Of a stretch of DNA of 64,000 nucleotides, positions 12,930 through 23,486 are shown piece by piece. The translations under genes were made by a program, and so were the position numbers. The stretch's first letter is position 1. The number at the start of each line of letters is the position of its first letter. The notes under the pieces are model-generated. The model was given only the letters and a program-made list of their open reading frames with translations, searched no databases and was not told the origin of the DNA. Source of the stretch: Heterobasidion occidentale (Eukaryota; Basidiomycota; Agaricomycetes; Russulales; Bondarzewiaceae). The stretch is from the NCBI GenBank assembly GCA_039111635.1, contig JBCAQO010000003.1, positions 2,666,001 through 2,730,000 on the forward strand. Reading direction: 5' to 3'.

Positions 12930-13182
12930 ATATCAAACTACACTGAGATTCTTGACCAGACAACGAGAGGAACGTTAGGAAGAAAAGCCTCACTCGAGTT
13001 ACAGCAGTTTGGCATTTCCCTGGAACGATAGGAAGCGGCTCGGAAGAGGCCGGGATAAATAGCCGGAAGTACCCGACATAGACAACTGCTCAAAGCGAAC
13101 CGTGTACCAAAGGAGGAAAATAGATAATTTTGGACACCGTCTTTATCTTATATCTAAGGTACAAACATACTCGTTACGGTGG

Positions 13183-14772
13183 TCAGAGCCTAACTGAAAT
13201 AGGCTCTCCGGGTCTATTTGCTACAAGAGCCTCGTTGAACGCCCCAACCACATCATGCTCGTGTATCCACGCCTGGCTGTTCTTCGTCCGTGCCCATTCC
13301 CTGATTTTCTCCTCGCTCCATGGTTGATCAGGTTTAGCGGCGTTCGCGCGCGAAGCTTTGACGGCCAGCATGACCTTGTCGATATGTGGTAGCCGTGTCG
13401 CATTGTAGAGGTCTAACGCCTTTGATATGCGATCCGCTCGCTGAGCTTCGTTCGACGACGTTGCCTCAGTATGAGAGAGAGCGAGATATAGCGCCCTTCC
13501 ATCATCGATAGCTAAGCTACCTCCTGCGGCGAAGGCGCCTCCGTGAGGGTGGAAAGAGTCACCGATGAGAACGATTCGTCCTTGAGACGTTGGGGGTGGA
13601 GCAACTTCGCTACTCCAACCAGGGAATACATGGATGTCCGGGGTGCGTTCTACGATAGCTTGAATGGTGGGATGCCAGCCCTGAGTAGGATTAGTAGAAG
13701 AAGGCACGCAAGGCGGGTTGAATCAGACACAACGCAGCGTCAAGCTCACCTTGAAATAGTCGCGGAAGTGCTGTACTTCCCCAACATCGTTCCACTCCTT
13801 GCCGGTCCAAGGCGTGGTCGCTGGATCCTCATACCTGCTACCGACAACGGTGAATAGACCTTTGCCTATGATAACGTCGAAATGACAATTCGTTTCAAAT
13901 TTCGTTATTAGATGGAGAAGGCACTTACCTAAAGCGGAAGAGAAAAAGCTACGATCAGGGCCGACTGTGTGCACGGAATTGTTTATGTTTTGAATGCCTA
14001 GGTCGTCCAAGCGAGAAGCTGGAAACACGCCACGAAGCCAGACCTGTCCTGTGAACTGCAGCTGGAACTCGGGAAGGTAGCTCTTGCGAACAGTCTATAA
14101 CGTCGACTTAGTTGGCTTGAAAATAAGAAGGGGTAAGCGATGACTTACGGACTTGATTCCGTCCGCCCCAACAACGAGGTCTGCCTCAAATCGTTCGCCA
14201 TCCTCAAAATTCAACAAGGCTCCTTCCGGATGAACTTCAACGTTGAGCAATCGCTTGCGAAAGTGCAGAATCTCTTTCGGGAGATTTTCTGCAAGAGCAT
14301 CCAATAGGTGGGGGCGATAGAAACGCGTTGTGTGATGATTGCGCTGTGTGACAGTCGCGGTGTGAAGATCCTTCACGAGGATTCACCGCTTTTCCAGTGT
14401 CTGAATACAATTCATATAACAATCAAGAACCTGAACCCCAACGTCGATGTACTCACCGGAAGATGTGGGGAATCCCATGGTCGCTTCTAAATCCTACGTC
14501 ATCCGAAAGCGCATTGACAGCCCCTATTGCCTCTAAACTGCGAATGCCATTGGGGCCAAGGGCAATCGATGCACCGACCTACGTAAAGGTAGAAAGTTAA
14601 GGGCAATCAGACTATCAGGACATTGTTTGGGCCGTACCTCGCGCAATTCTTCAGCCTGCTCAAACACGTGGACTTCTATATTCGGCAGGCGACGAAGGGA
14701 GATGGCTGCAGCCAAGCCTCCGATGCCAGCGCCAACGATGGCTATAACGAAAGGTCGAGCGGTATTTGACAT
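13183..14772 (-). CDS. FAD-dependent monooxygenase, salicylate-hydroxylase-like
   Basis: Class A flavoprotein monooxygenase expected to hydroxylate an aromatic or similar ring with NAD(P)H and O2. The ATG at 14772 starts MSNTARPFVIAIVGAGIGGL, the dinucleotide-binding GXGXXG near residues 13-18. Later motifs are the DG motif ADLVVGADGIKS and the GD motif LIGDSFHPHGGAFAAGG, followed by LAIDDGRALYLAL. About five short introns. The C-terminus ends EPISVRL at TGA 13183-13185. Length of about 430 residues fits. The substrate is not deducible. The gene is transcribed away from a permease gene starting at 15494, with about 720 bp between starts. Confidence 0.85.
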
Positions 14773-15493
14773 CTTCCCAAGTCGTACTTTGTGATGCGGA
14801 TTTGAATATGACAGGTAGATAGGCAGGCTTGTCTGATAGATTCTCTGTGGTTTATATGGACAGTAAGATCCCGGCAGCCAGGAACTGGAGAAGTAAGGCG
14901 TGCGATGATGCAGTCGGTCCTGAATATGCGCAGCTGCCTCTGGCCGATGGCCAACTGCAATTAACAGCAGATTATATGCTTTCCGATCGTGAAGGACGCC
15001 GGGAGGAAGAGGAGAAGGTCCCCCTTGGACAATAAGGCGATGATGACGGTATCCCACTTGCTTGCCGATAAGATGATCGACACTCGCAGACAGTCCAGGG
15101 GAACAGAAGGGGACAGTCAATGGGGCCTAGAAGTCACGTTTATCCTTACATGGAAAGGTCCCTGAACATACATATTAGCAGGCTTACATATTGGCATATT
15201 GGTCCAGATGACGGCATCGCGCAGAATCGTACCTGGCGGGACAATCGCTGTCAGTCACTGCAACTTTGCAGCGACAGGGGGATGTAAATCTGCCGGCGAG
15301 AGTTGGGGAGATTGTGAAGAGCTGATAAGTGCAGGTGGCGATGCTTTGAACCGTGACCATGAACAATTTCATGGTAAGATTGCGCCATAACGCGAACTGT
15401 GATCCTGCACTGAGCCATCTTCGAACGAGTGAGCTCTCCTACAAAAGACGAAGACGGAGAAAGGAGATGTGAGCCTCTGCAACCCACCTGATA
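14773..15493. promoter_or_regulatory. Shared divergent promoter region, monooxygenase/MFS carrier
   Basis: Lies between the two divergent ATGs. No coding feature is convincing: frames that extend the monooxygenase upstream have in-frame ATGs but no family similarity. The layout suggests co-regulation; no operator could be identified by eye. Confidence 0.4.
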
Positions 15494-18194
15494 ATGAGCC
15501 GTTCTCCCTCTGCCAGTGATTACAAACTGCAAGACGAAGAGCACTCGCCTACGGTGCAAGGACTGTCCAAACGTCCCGGCCACGCGCCTTCTGTTCCTGC
15601 GAAGTTCGCCGATGAGTCTTTCAAGTTGTTCGCATCGCTTGGGCCGGTCGAGGATCCGACGCCAGAGGAAGCTCGGAGGATCAAAAAACGGGCGACGCTC
15701 GTCGTTCTGCCTTTCCTCTGTGTTGGTTATCATCTGATGTCAGTCCGTGATTTTGAAACTCCGAAGGCTGTCACTGACTCCGCGGCCCAGGTACCTCGAC
15801 AAGCAAATCGTGTGTTGCCTTCGCTGTTTTTGTTGCCTTGAATCGTACAGTGACCTTCGTACTTTCAGCTCGGAAGCCAGTCTATTCTTGGGATCCTCGA
15901 GGATGCGCATCTCTCCTCTGGGCAATATAACTGGCTTGTCTCTATTTTCTACTTTGTGAGCAGCCATGCTTCGCGACGCCTCATGGTACTTTGTTGAAAC
16001 TTCTCCGTCGCGTTTCAGGGCTACTTAATTGCAGAGCTCCCTCAAAACTACGCATTGCAGCGATTTCCGCTTGGAAAATGGCTGGGAGGAAACCTCCTCG
16101 TGTGGACGGTCCTTATCCTGTCCCAAATGGCTTGCCGCAGTTTCGGCAGCCTGTTTGCCTTGCGCTTTTGTACGTTGGATTCTTCATCCTCCAACTGACT
16201 TGTTGACTTGACGAAGCTACTTTTCTGCATCAGTACTGGGTATCTCCGAGGCTTGCGTCGTTCCGGCTTTTCTGATCACGTTGAACATGTTCTTTACGGT
16301 ATGTCGTAGCATCCACGAGTCAACATATTTTCGATCCTGATTTCACGGAAGCATGACGAGTCTGCTACACTTATGCCGATTGTGAGTGGACATCCGCATT
16401 CCTCTTCTTCCTGTAGCCGCATAATTTAACATGAACTATCCAGATGTGGGCTGCCGGAAACTCGAGTCCCATCTCAAAGTAAGGCTTCGGCATCCGCCCA
16501 ACGACTCGAACCGTCGAAGGCTGATGATCGTGGATTTCAGTGGACTACTGTCTTATGCTGTGTTGCACATCAATAAGGGCGGTTTGGCTGTACGTGCACA
16601 TCGCTGTCCACTTCTACGTCGCCTGAATCGTATCACATAGCACTGGGAATGGTTCAGCCTCATTAGCGGCGTGATTACGTTCGTGTATGCCGTGCTTGTC
16701 ATTTTGTTCTTCCCAGATTCTCCCACTTCCGCGTGGTTCTTCACGCCTAAGGAGCGTGCTCAGAGTATCCTTCGCATTCGAAGTAATCACGAAGGTTGTC
16801 TACACAGTATCTCCTTTATCTCAAGCTTCTCTGAAACGGTAGTCACCCGCAGGAATTGAGCAGAAAACTTTCAAACGTTCTCAGTAAGAGTGATCTCACG
16901 TCTTTGTGATCTCGAATAATTGACTTCATCTTGTTGTAGAATGATCGAAGCTTTCAAAGACCCCAAGGTGATCGACCTCAACGCTCAACTTCACTATAAG
17001 TTACATGACTGATGGCAGACATTGATGGCAGACATGGCAGTTCTTCCTCCATGCGTGGGCTCAAGAAATGGCCAATGGGACGACAAGCCAGTATTCTTTG
17101 ATCATCAAGCAAGTTTGCGGATTCACTTGTACAGAATACTGATTAACCTACGTGTCTACGTCTGTTCAGGTCCTTCGGCTTCACAACATTACAGACAAGT
17201 AGGTGGTTTGAAAATTGCTTTCGGGTTGCTCATGCCAATCTTCTCATGCAGCGTTGCTTGGTTGCGTTTCGGGTCTCTCATCTGTCGCTTTTCTTCTCCC
17301 ATCTGCTTGGATACTGGCACGCACAAAGGTCCGCCAGATTTTCTCTGTATATACTTCATGGCTCATTCTTTCACAGAATTGCCGTGCCTACCTCGCAGCA
17401 GCCGCGTATCTTCCTGCCATTCTGTCGACTATCCTGCTCCTGAGTGCGTGTCAATCGTGTGCTCGAGTGTCCATCTAGCAATATTCTGACATGCAAGATC
17501 ATTTCGCAAGCGCTACCCTTTTCTAATCGTTGGGGACTCCTCAGTGCGTTATGGATCAGAAGTTCGGCCGGTGTTCCATACGCTGTCGTCATGAACTGGG
17601 GATCTTGTGAGGCCCAATCAGCTTTTTGCTTTCTGCCGCAGATATTCACCTTTTCTCCATAGCCGCGACGTCCGGTCACACCAAGAAAGTCACCGTCAAC
17701 GCCCTCTGTAAGTATCTGTCAGTGTATTTGCTGAGCTGTACTTGAACAACGCATCTCGTAGATCACGTCGGGTATGGGTTGGGCAATATCCTCTCGCCGC
17801 AACTATTCCAGCCTCAATACAAGCCGAGATACCTCACAACGTCAGTCTCACAAGACGTCGTCTTCACTTGCAAGGGTTTACTGACGGCCTGTTTTCTCGC
17901 CAGCTGGTGGGTTATCCTGTGGGTCGCTTGCGTCTTCCCCATGTTCCTGGTCCTCTACATTCGCTGGTACCTGCAACGCGAGAACAAAGACGCGACCTTC
18001 TATCCGCAGACCAGAGCGAGGACGACCTGGGAGTGGTCATCGAGATCGACGAGAATGGGCAGAAGGTGGAACGGACTGTGTCAGATAATCAGCTTGATCT
18101 GACCGACCGACAAAACTTGGTACGTGAAGTGCGTATGCCGCCTGAGTCGCCCACTGACGTGCTCGCTTGATAGAACTTCCGATACGTCCTTTGA
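15494..18194 (+). CDS. MFS transporter, allantoate permease (anion:cation symporter) family
   Basis: Twelve-helix plasma-membrane carrier of the Dal5/Tna1-type family that takes up organic anions such as allantoate, nicotinate or related acids. The ATG at 15494 begins MSRSPSASDYKLQDEE, a hydrophilic cytosolic N-terminus of about 75 residues. Family blocks are YLDKQTLG near the end of helix 1, SIFYFGYLIAELPQNYALQR, GKWLGGNLLVWTVLILSQM, LRFLLGISEACVVPAF, MPIMWAAGNSSPISSGLLSY, and the helix 6 block FVYAVLVILFFPDSPTSAWF followed by KERAQSILRIRSN. The second half carries KTWQFFLHAWAQEMANG, GNILSPQLFQPQYKPRY and a C-terminal tail EIDENGQKVERTVSD. The gene has many short introns (about twelve). The final exon ends NFRYVL at TGA 18192-18194. 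The substrate is inferred only from family and neighbour. Confidence 0.85.
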
Positions 18195-18458
18195 AGATCA
18201 TGTATAGGCACTGTAGTACACGGGAAGGATTCCACGGTTATCTATAGGTCCAATAGTGATACAGCCTCACGACACTTTTCTGACGAATTTAACGCACGCC
18301 CGAATCCATGACACTGTAAGGGGATTGGTAGACTGGCTGAGATGTTTCGAAAATGACCCATGGTGTGTTCGAGTGCGGGGAGGGGAAGGACAAACAAGGG
18401 CCAACAACGCCCGACGCGACCACGTATCCCTCGCGGGCGTCCCAGCCCACACAAGCCA

Positions 18459-20737
18459 ATGCACTCCTGCCTCCTCCTCGCCCTCCCTCTCCTCGCCCCT
18501 CTCGCCGTCGCTGCTGCCAACAATGTCCCCCCAACGCATGGCGTCCACCCCGCCCATCTAGCACGCTACAAGCCCCACGGAACCGGCTCCGCACAGACGT
18601 GGACGTGCCTCGACGGCTCCAAGCAGCTCCCATGGAGGTCCGTCAACGACGACTACTGCGACTGCCCAGACGGCAGCGACGAACCTGGTGCGCGCCCCTC
18701 CCTCCACGCCCGTACTACGCGCGACGGCTGACGAAGGGCAGGCACCGGCGCGTGTCCGCAGACTACGTTTTACTGTAAGAACGAGGGCCACATCGGCGCT
18801 TCCATACTCAGTTCCAGAGTGAACGACGGCTTGTGTGGTACGTTTGACGTCGCGATTGTCGTCTTTCCCGCGTGCTCAGCTGGGGATACTTGTGTGTAGA
18901 GCCCGACTGCTGCGACGGCTCAGATGAGCCAAGCGGCGTTTGCAAGGATTCGTGTAAGGAAGTCGGGGAGGAGTACAGGAAGCGAGGGGACGCAGAACGA
19001 AAGCTCCGAAAGACGGTAAGAACCAACATATCTATCGTGCTCCCCGGCCTCTTTACAATCGTGCTCCCCGGCCTCTTTACAATCGTGACACCGTACACTA
19101 GGGCTCCAAAATTCGGTCGACCTACATCGCGTTCGCACAGAAGGAGAAGAAGCGGCTCGAGGGCGAGATCGCCGAGTCGGAGAAGGAGATCGCGACCAGA
19201 GAGAAGGAGGTCGCTCGTCTGAAAGGTGTGCACACTCCCGCTTCTGTGTGTCCCATGACTTGACTTGACTTGACTTGACTTGCTGTAGACATCGTGGACC
19301 GCACCGAGTCCCTCTCTGCCGCAGCTCTCGAGCACAAGAAGCAGTCGCGTACGTCCCCACCCGTGCTTCATTTCACCTCCCGCAGCTCACGTCCTACCAG
19401 CGCTCTATGCCTCCCTCGTCGCCCACGCCAACGCGCTCAAGTCTCTGCAGCGCGAGCACAAGAAACACCTCGAGCGCGAGAAGTCCCTCGGCGACATCCT
19501 CAACTCACTCCGGAGCGGCTACAACCCAAACTACCAGGACATGGCCGTCCTCGAGGCCGTCCGCGGTTGGGAGTACCATGCGGGGCTGCCCCACATCGGC
19601 GTGGAAGAGGATGCGGAGAACAAGGACGAGGAGGGCAGCGACGATGTCGAGGAGGCGCCCGAAGCCGTCGAGGAAGAGCTCGAGGAGGGCATGTGGACCG
19701 CCGAACAGCTTGAAAGGGACCTCGATGGGCTGCTGAAGGCGGATTATGTGTCGCTGTTGATGGAGCATGACACGCACATCGGGGCGAGCAGCACCGACTC
19801 GATTTGTGGGTTTCTCAATTGGACTTGTATGCCGTGACCCGTTCACTGACGAACGGGATATGCAGTGTTCGATATGGCCGCTTATATCCCAGATGCATTG
19901 CTTCCGCAGTACGAGGCTGTTCGTGGCACAGTAGTGTCATGGTTGGCCGCCCTCGGTGTCATTCCTCCGCCTTCCGGCGGTGCAGCAGGTAAGCCCTGCG
20001 ATATTACTCCCATCACTGCCGTGCACCTGACTGATCTTGCTTATATAGATTCCCGGGCTCGCGAGGCGTACAACGACGCCGAACACAGCTTGGGCCTCGC
20101 GAAGAAGGAGCTCGAGCAGGCCCAGACCGACCTCGCAGACCTGTTCGACCCCACCGGCTTCGGAAAAGAAGGCGAGTGGAAAAAGCTCGACAACACCTGC
20201 TTGTCGACCGACACCGGAGAGTCTGTGTCCCTTTTCTCGCCCTTGAAAAACTGGACGCGCGCTCACTCGGGTCACTAGCTATACGTATGAAGTGTGCTTG
20301 TTTGACGAGGCGAGGCAGAGGCCGAACAAGGGCGGCACCACGTTCAGTCTCGGGTGCGTACACTGGCCGTGTCTCAGCGGCGTCCTGTGCTCTTGCTCAT
20401 ACCGTCGTCGCGTCTAGTAAATTCGCGTCGTGGCACCCGTCCAGCAGCGTCGAGGTCGGCAGTCCAGAGTACTACAGCAAACAAATGTACAAGCAGGGCA
20501 CCAAGTGCTGGAACGGCCCGCACCGCAGCGTCATCGTGAGTGCCCTCCCACAGCTGCCTATCCCACGTGCTGGGATTGATCGTTGTTTTTTCTGCACAGT
20601 TGCACCTCGTGTGCGGGACGGAGAACGCAATACACACGGTGGAGGAGCTGGAGAAGTGCGAGTACCAGTTCACGGGGACGTCGCCTGCGCTGTGCCTGCC
20701 GCTGGAGGAGGGCAAGCTAGAGAAGGACGAGCTGTAG
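18459..20737 (+). CDS. GTB1: Glucosidase II beta subunit (PRKCSH family)
   Basis: Regulatory subunit of ER glucosidase II, which trims the two inner glucoses from N-glycans in the calnexin cycle. The ATG at 18459 opens a clear signal peptide (MHSCLLLALPLLAPLAVAA). Two cysteine-rich LDLa-like modules follow (DDYCDCPDGSDEPG and EPDCCDGSDEPSGVCKDSC). Next come a charged coiled coil (EKKRLEGEIAESEKEIATRE), a Glu-rich acidic stretch (DEEGSDDVEEAPEAVEEE), a second coiled coil, and a C-terminal MRH-type lectin domain with YEVCLFDEARQ, GTKCWNGPHRS and LVCGTENAIHTVEELEKC. The protein ends LEKDEL, an ER-retrieval signal. About nine introns; two hold short tandem repeats (19034-19081 and 19258-19282). 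About 510 residues, usual for the family. Confidence 0.92.
19034..19081. repeat. Two perfect copies of a 24-bp unit in a GTB1 intron
   Basis: The unit starting ATCGTGCTCCCC occurs at 19034-19057 and 19058-19081 without mismatch. It lies inside an intron whose donor GTAAGAACC is near 19015 and whose acceptor is near 19100. Confidence 0.9.
19258..19282. repeat. (ACTTG)5 microsatellite in a GTB1 intron
   Basis: Five perfect pentamers directly upstream of the acceptor CTGTAG of the next GTB1 exon, in the place of the usual branch/polypyrimidine region. Confidence 0.92.
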
Positions 20738-21839
20738 TAGCGTGTGTATATATATTTATGGAGTGCTTGCACTACACTCGCGCCGCGCAATACAGCAGAT
20801 GGCGACTGAACATATCATATCTCAGCCCTTCGGGCACTATCTGAGACAGACACGGCGGTGAGAAATGTCAAGAGAGTGACACGGGAGCGACAGGTATCCC
20901 AGTATCGCATGGGGCCTGCAAGTGGTGATGGCATCGGCGGTATGACTCAAGACTTCTTCAATGAGTCAAAGGTACTGAGGCATGCACGACCAATCCGCAA
21001 ATCCATGCGTTGCAGGATGCGAGAGTACTTGTCTGGGACGAGCTGTCCCTATGAAGCCTCCCACAATCCCAAGCAGCTTCTTGTTCAATGCTCTCAGTAC
21101 ATCATTAAACGGGTCTACCAATACCAACTTCACGAAGCTATGTATGTATCCTGGATTCCATATCGTATCATGGGGGTAGAAGAAAAAACAGGAGCCGGGG
21201 ACGTATATCAGATCAAGCGCTTAATTCATCGACCGACGAAGCATGACACCAGAATGCCTCCTGAGACGGGACCGACAGCGAATGAAGCGGAGCATCGAGA
21301 GGACCGCTACAAACCCAGCATGCGCGCCGTCAAAAGTGCTCGTCGCCGCGATCGCCGTCAGGGTCAGAGTCGCGCCCTCCTTCGTCAGAGCAGAAGAAGA
21401 AGTGCACAGCTACCGAGCGCGAAGACACGCGAAAGCGAATCCTGGAGACGACGGATCTGCCGAATAAGATCCAGTGTCGGCGTGCGCAAAAACAATGGCA
21501 TACACGGCCAACGAATGAACATACAAAATTTTACATACCAAAGAACGGAGCCGAAAGGGAGGGAGACAAAATGGAAGATTGGAATGTGCATGTGAAAAGT
21601 GCAAAGGTAATAAACCCGATAATGATTGCCATCACAGTGCGTCGAATCAAAGGTCTTTGCGTAATGCACTCTCTGTCCAGTCGTCAAAGTGTTATCTGAG
21701 TGCCTTCGAAACTGGTGCTGCATTATGTGAGGAGATGGGCACCTTCTAACCTGACGCACTTTGAGCCTGGTGGAGCAAATTTAGGAAATCTAGATCAAGA
21801 GTGGTGCGATCAGATAGGTTGTACCTAGAATTGAACAAT
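20738..21839. other. Convergent 3' flanks of GTB1 and the deaminase gene
   Basis: About 1.1 kb with no convincing gene. A minus-strand frame of about 85 codons ends at 20966 and opposing plus-strand frames cover 20982-21179. None starts well or resembles a family. The segment 21240-21480 is CpG-rich with purine-biased plus strand; its role is unknown. Confidence 0.4.
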
Positions 21840-23439
21840 TTACACACCGTGTGGACCCCCAGATGGCGTGGCATTGGCGATTTCTTCACAGGCCTCTAAC
21901 TCCCCCAACCGGCTCTTCGGTTCGGAGGCATCCGTACTATCAGATACCCTGGGGCCGTGGTGTTGCGCCCATACCTCCTCCAAGTCATCCATCATCATAG
22001 TGCGCATTTGGTCTTCCACCTGTCCTTGAGTGCCATCCTTGAGGAGAGGCCGCACCCACGGAATGTAAATTTTGGCATGGGTGCCCCTGACGTGTAGACG
22101 TTGGTCGTGAACATTGTTGTACGCGCGGAGGAAGATGTGACACCCATAACACAGGAGTTTCGAGGTGGCGATGTAATCGTGAGGTCGGACCGTTGGGTTG
22201 GCGGCGAAGTGGGCGATCAGCAGGCATTCGCAGTGAACGCGGGCTGGTGCGCTCAGGTGTCTCTTTTCTCTGTCTGTGACAATGGGGGAGGAGCCTTTGC
22301 TCTTCAACATTTCCAGTAACGGCTTGACGGTCCTTTCTCGCCATTCCTTATCAAGCGCCATTTCACGGACAAGATCTGGAAGCTCCGAAAACTTTTCCAG
22401 ACGTGCCTTTATCAGGTGAACGACCCATGTCTTTTGAGATCTTATCCATCACCTCGGGGCGGTTCTCGCAGAAGACAAAACGTGGATGATAGAGGTCGGC
22501 ATGGAAGGCAATGTCCGTGGAGGGAGGTACAGAGATGATTTCCAGAGGTTTTGAAAGGAACGGTTTGTATGTTCGGGAGTGAGCGGCTGAAAGGAGGGTT
22601 TGGTGACAGCGCATGAGCGAGAAGGTTTTCTCGAGATAGCGTCGGACGGGAATAAAAAGTCGATGATGAGACAATTCCTCTGTGTGGTGGCCATCAACAT
22701 ATGCAATAGGAATGGGAAACGATGAGGCAGGGGAGAGATAGTCATACCAATGCGGTGTTGAATAGAATCCAAGAGGGAATACTCGGAATCAAGGTAGGGT
22801 CGAAGGCCTACCGAGAGAGCCAGGAGAGCAGTGTTGATGCCGATGAGCATCGTATCGTTTGGGCAAGTGTTGGTGATGAACGTGCGAATGGACTGGAACG
22901 AATCCAGAAGGTACTTGCAGAGCTTGTGTCGTTCCGGCTGCTGAGTTTCTGCGCTGGATTCTACCATGAGCTTCAAACGTCCAAGAGCTATCCATTCTTT
23001 TGTGAATGCGGGCACAAAATTTCTGCCAAGAGAAGCGGTAGATCTGAGCAGCGAGCTGACGCTCCTATTCAGCGATGTCCTCGTCAGAATACGCACGGGT
23101 GTTGGCCTGGGGAGAGGCAAGGTGGAGAGGAACCCGGTTGCTGATTTGGCGTGTCAGTGCCCAGATGGACGAGAGGTGGTCGCTGAGTTGGGTGGACACG
23201 CCAGTGTCACAGGCGACGAAGAGCTTCGTCCTGTCTTGAGTGTTTTCAAGAGCGAGGGCGGTGGGATGGCTGTCGGCCTTTTCCACGCTGATGGAGGCAA
23301 GCGCATTGAGAACGGACGGGAACAACTTGGGAGAGGTGAAAGCACTGTTAGTCGGGGTTCGAGCAAGGCGGCCACTCGGCGAGACATGGAGAAGAAGGAC
23401 GGGCAGAATGGATTCGGGAGTGACGGGCAGGTGTTCCAT
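21840..23439 (-). CDS. OTT_1508-like (cytidine-deaminase superfamily) protein
   Basis: Fungal member of the OTT_1508-like deaminase group, a zinc-dependent cytidine-deaminase fold with unknown substrate. The ATG at 23439 opens MEHLPVTPESILPVLLLH. A helical N-terminal region follows (LLDSFQSIRTFITNTC, RRYLEKTFSLMRCHQTL, KPFLSKPLEIISVPPS). The C-terminal domain has the two deaminase signatures: VHCECLLIAHF (H-x-E) and KLLCYGCHIFL (C-x-x-C), then RGTHAKIYIPWVRPL. All zinc ligands and the proposed proton-shuttling Glu are present. A few introns (around 23065, 22715, 22400) join different frames. The start codon is 47 bp from that of ICP55 on the other strand. An upstream in-frame codon at 23502 would overlap ICP55 and is less likely. 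Confidence 0.78.
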
Positions 23440-23486
23440 GGTCAGCTGCAGGGCAGCGCCCTCGGAGCCGGAGCCGAGCGCGAGCC
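23440..23486. promoter_or_regulatory. 47-bp divergent spacer, deaminase/ICP55
   Basis: Only 47 bp separate the two divergent start codons. The 5' UTRs and promoter elements must therefore overlap each other or extend into the opposite gene's coding region. The spacer is GC-rich and contains GCAGCTGC-like symmetry (around 23443-23453). Confidence 0.6.

Noticed and set aside
20966..21227. Minus-strand frame of about 85 codons in the GTB1/deaminase interval
   Set aside because: No ATG, no clear splice partner and no family; equal-length frames occur on the other strand.
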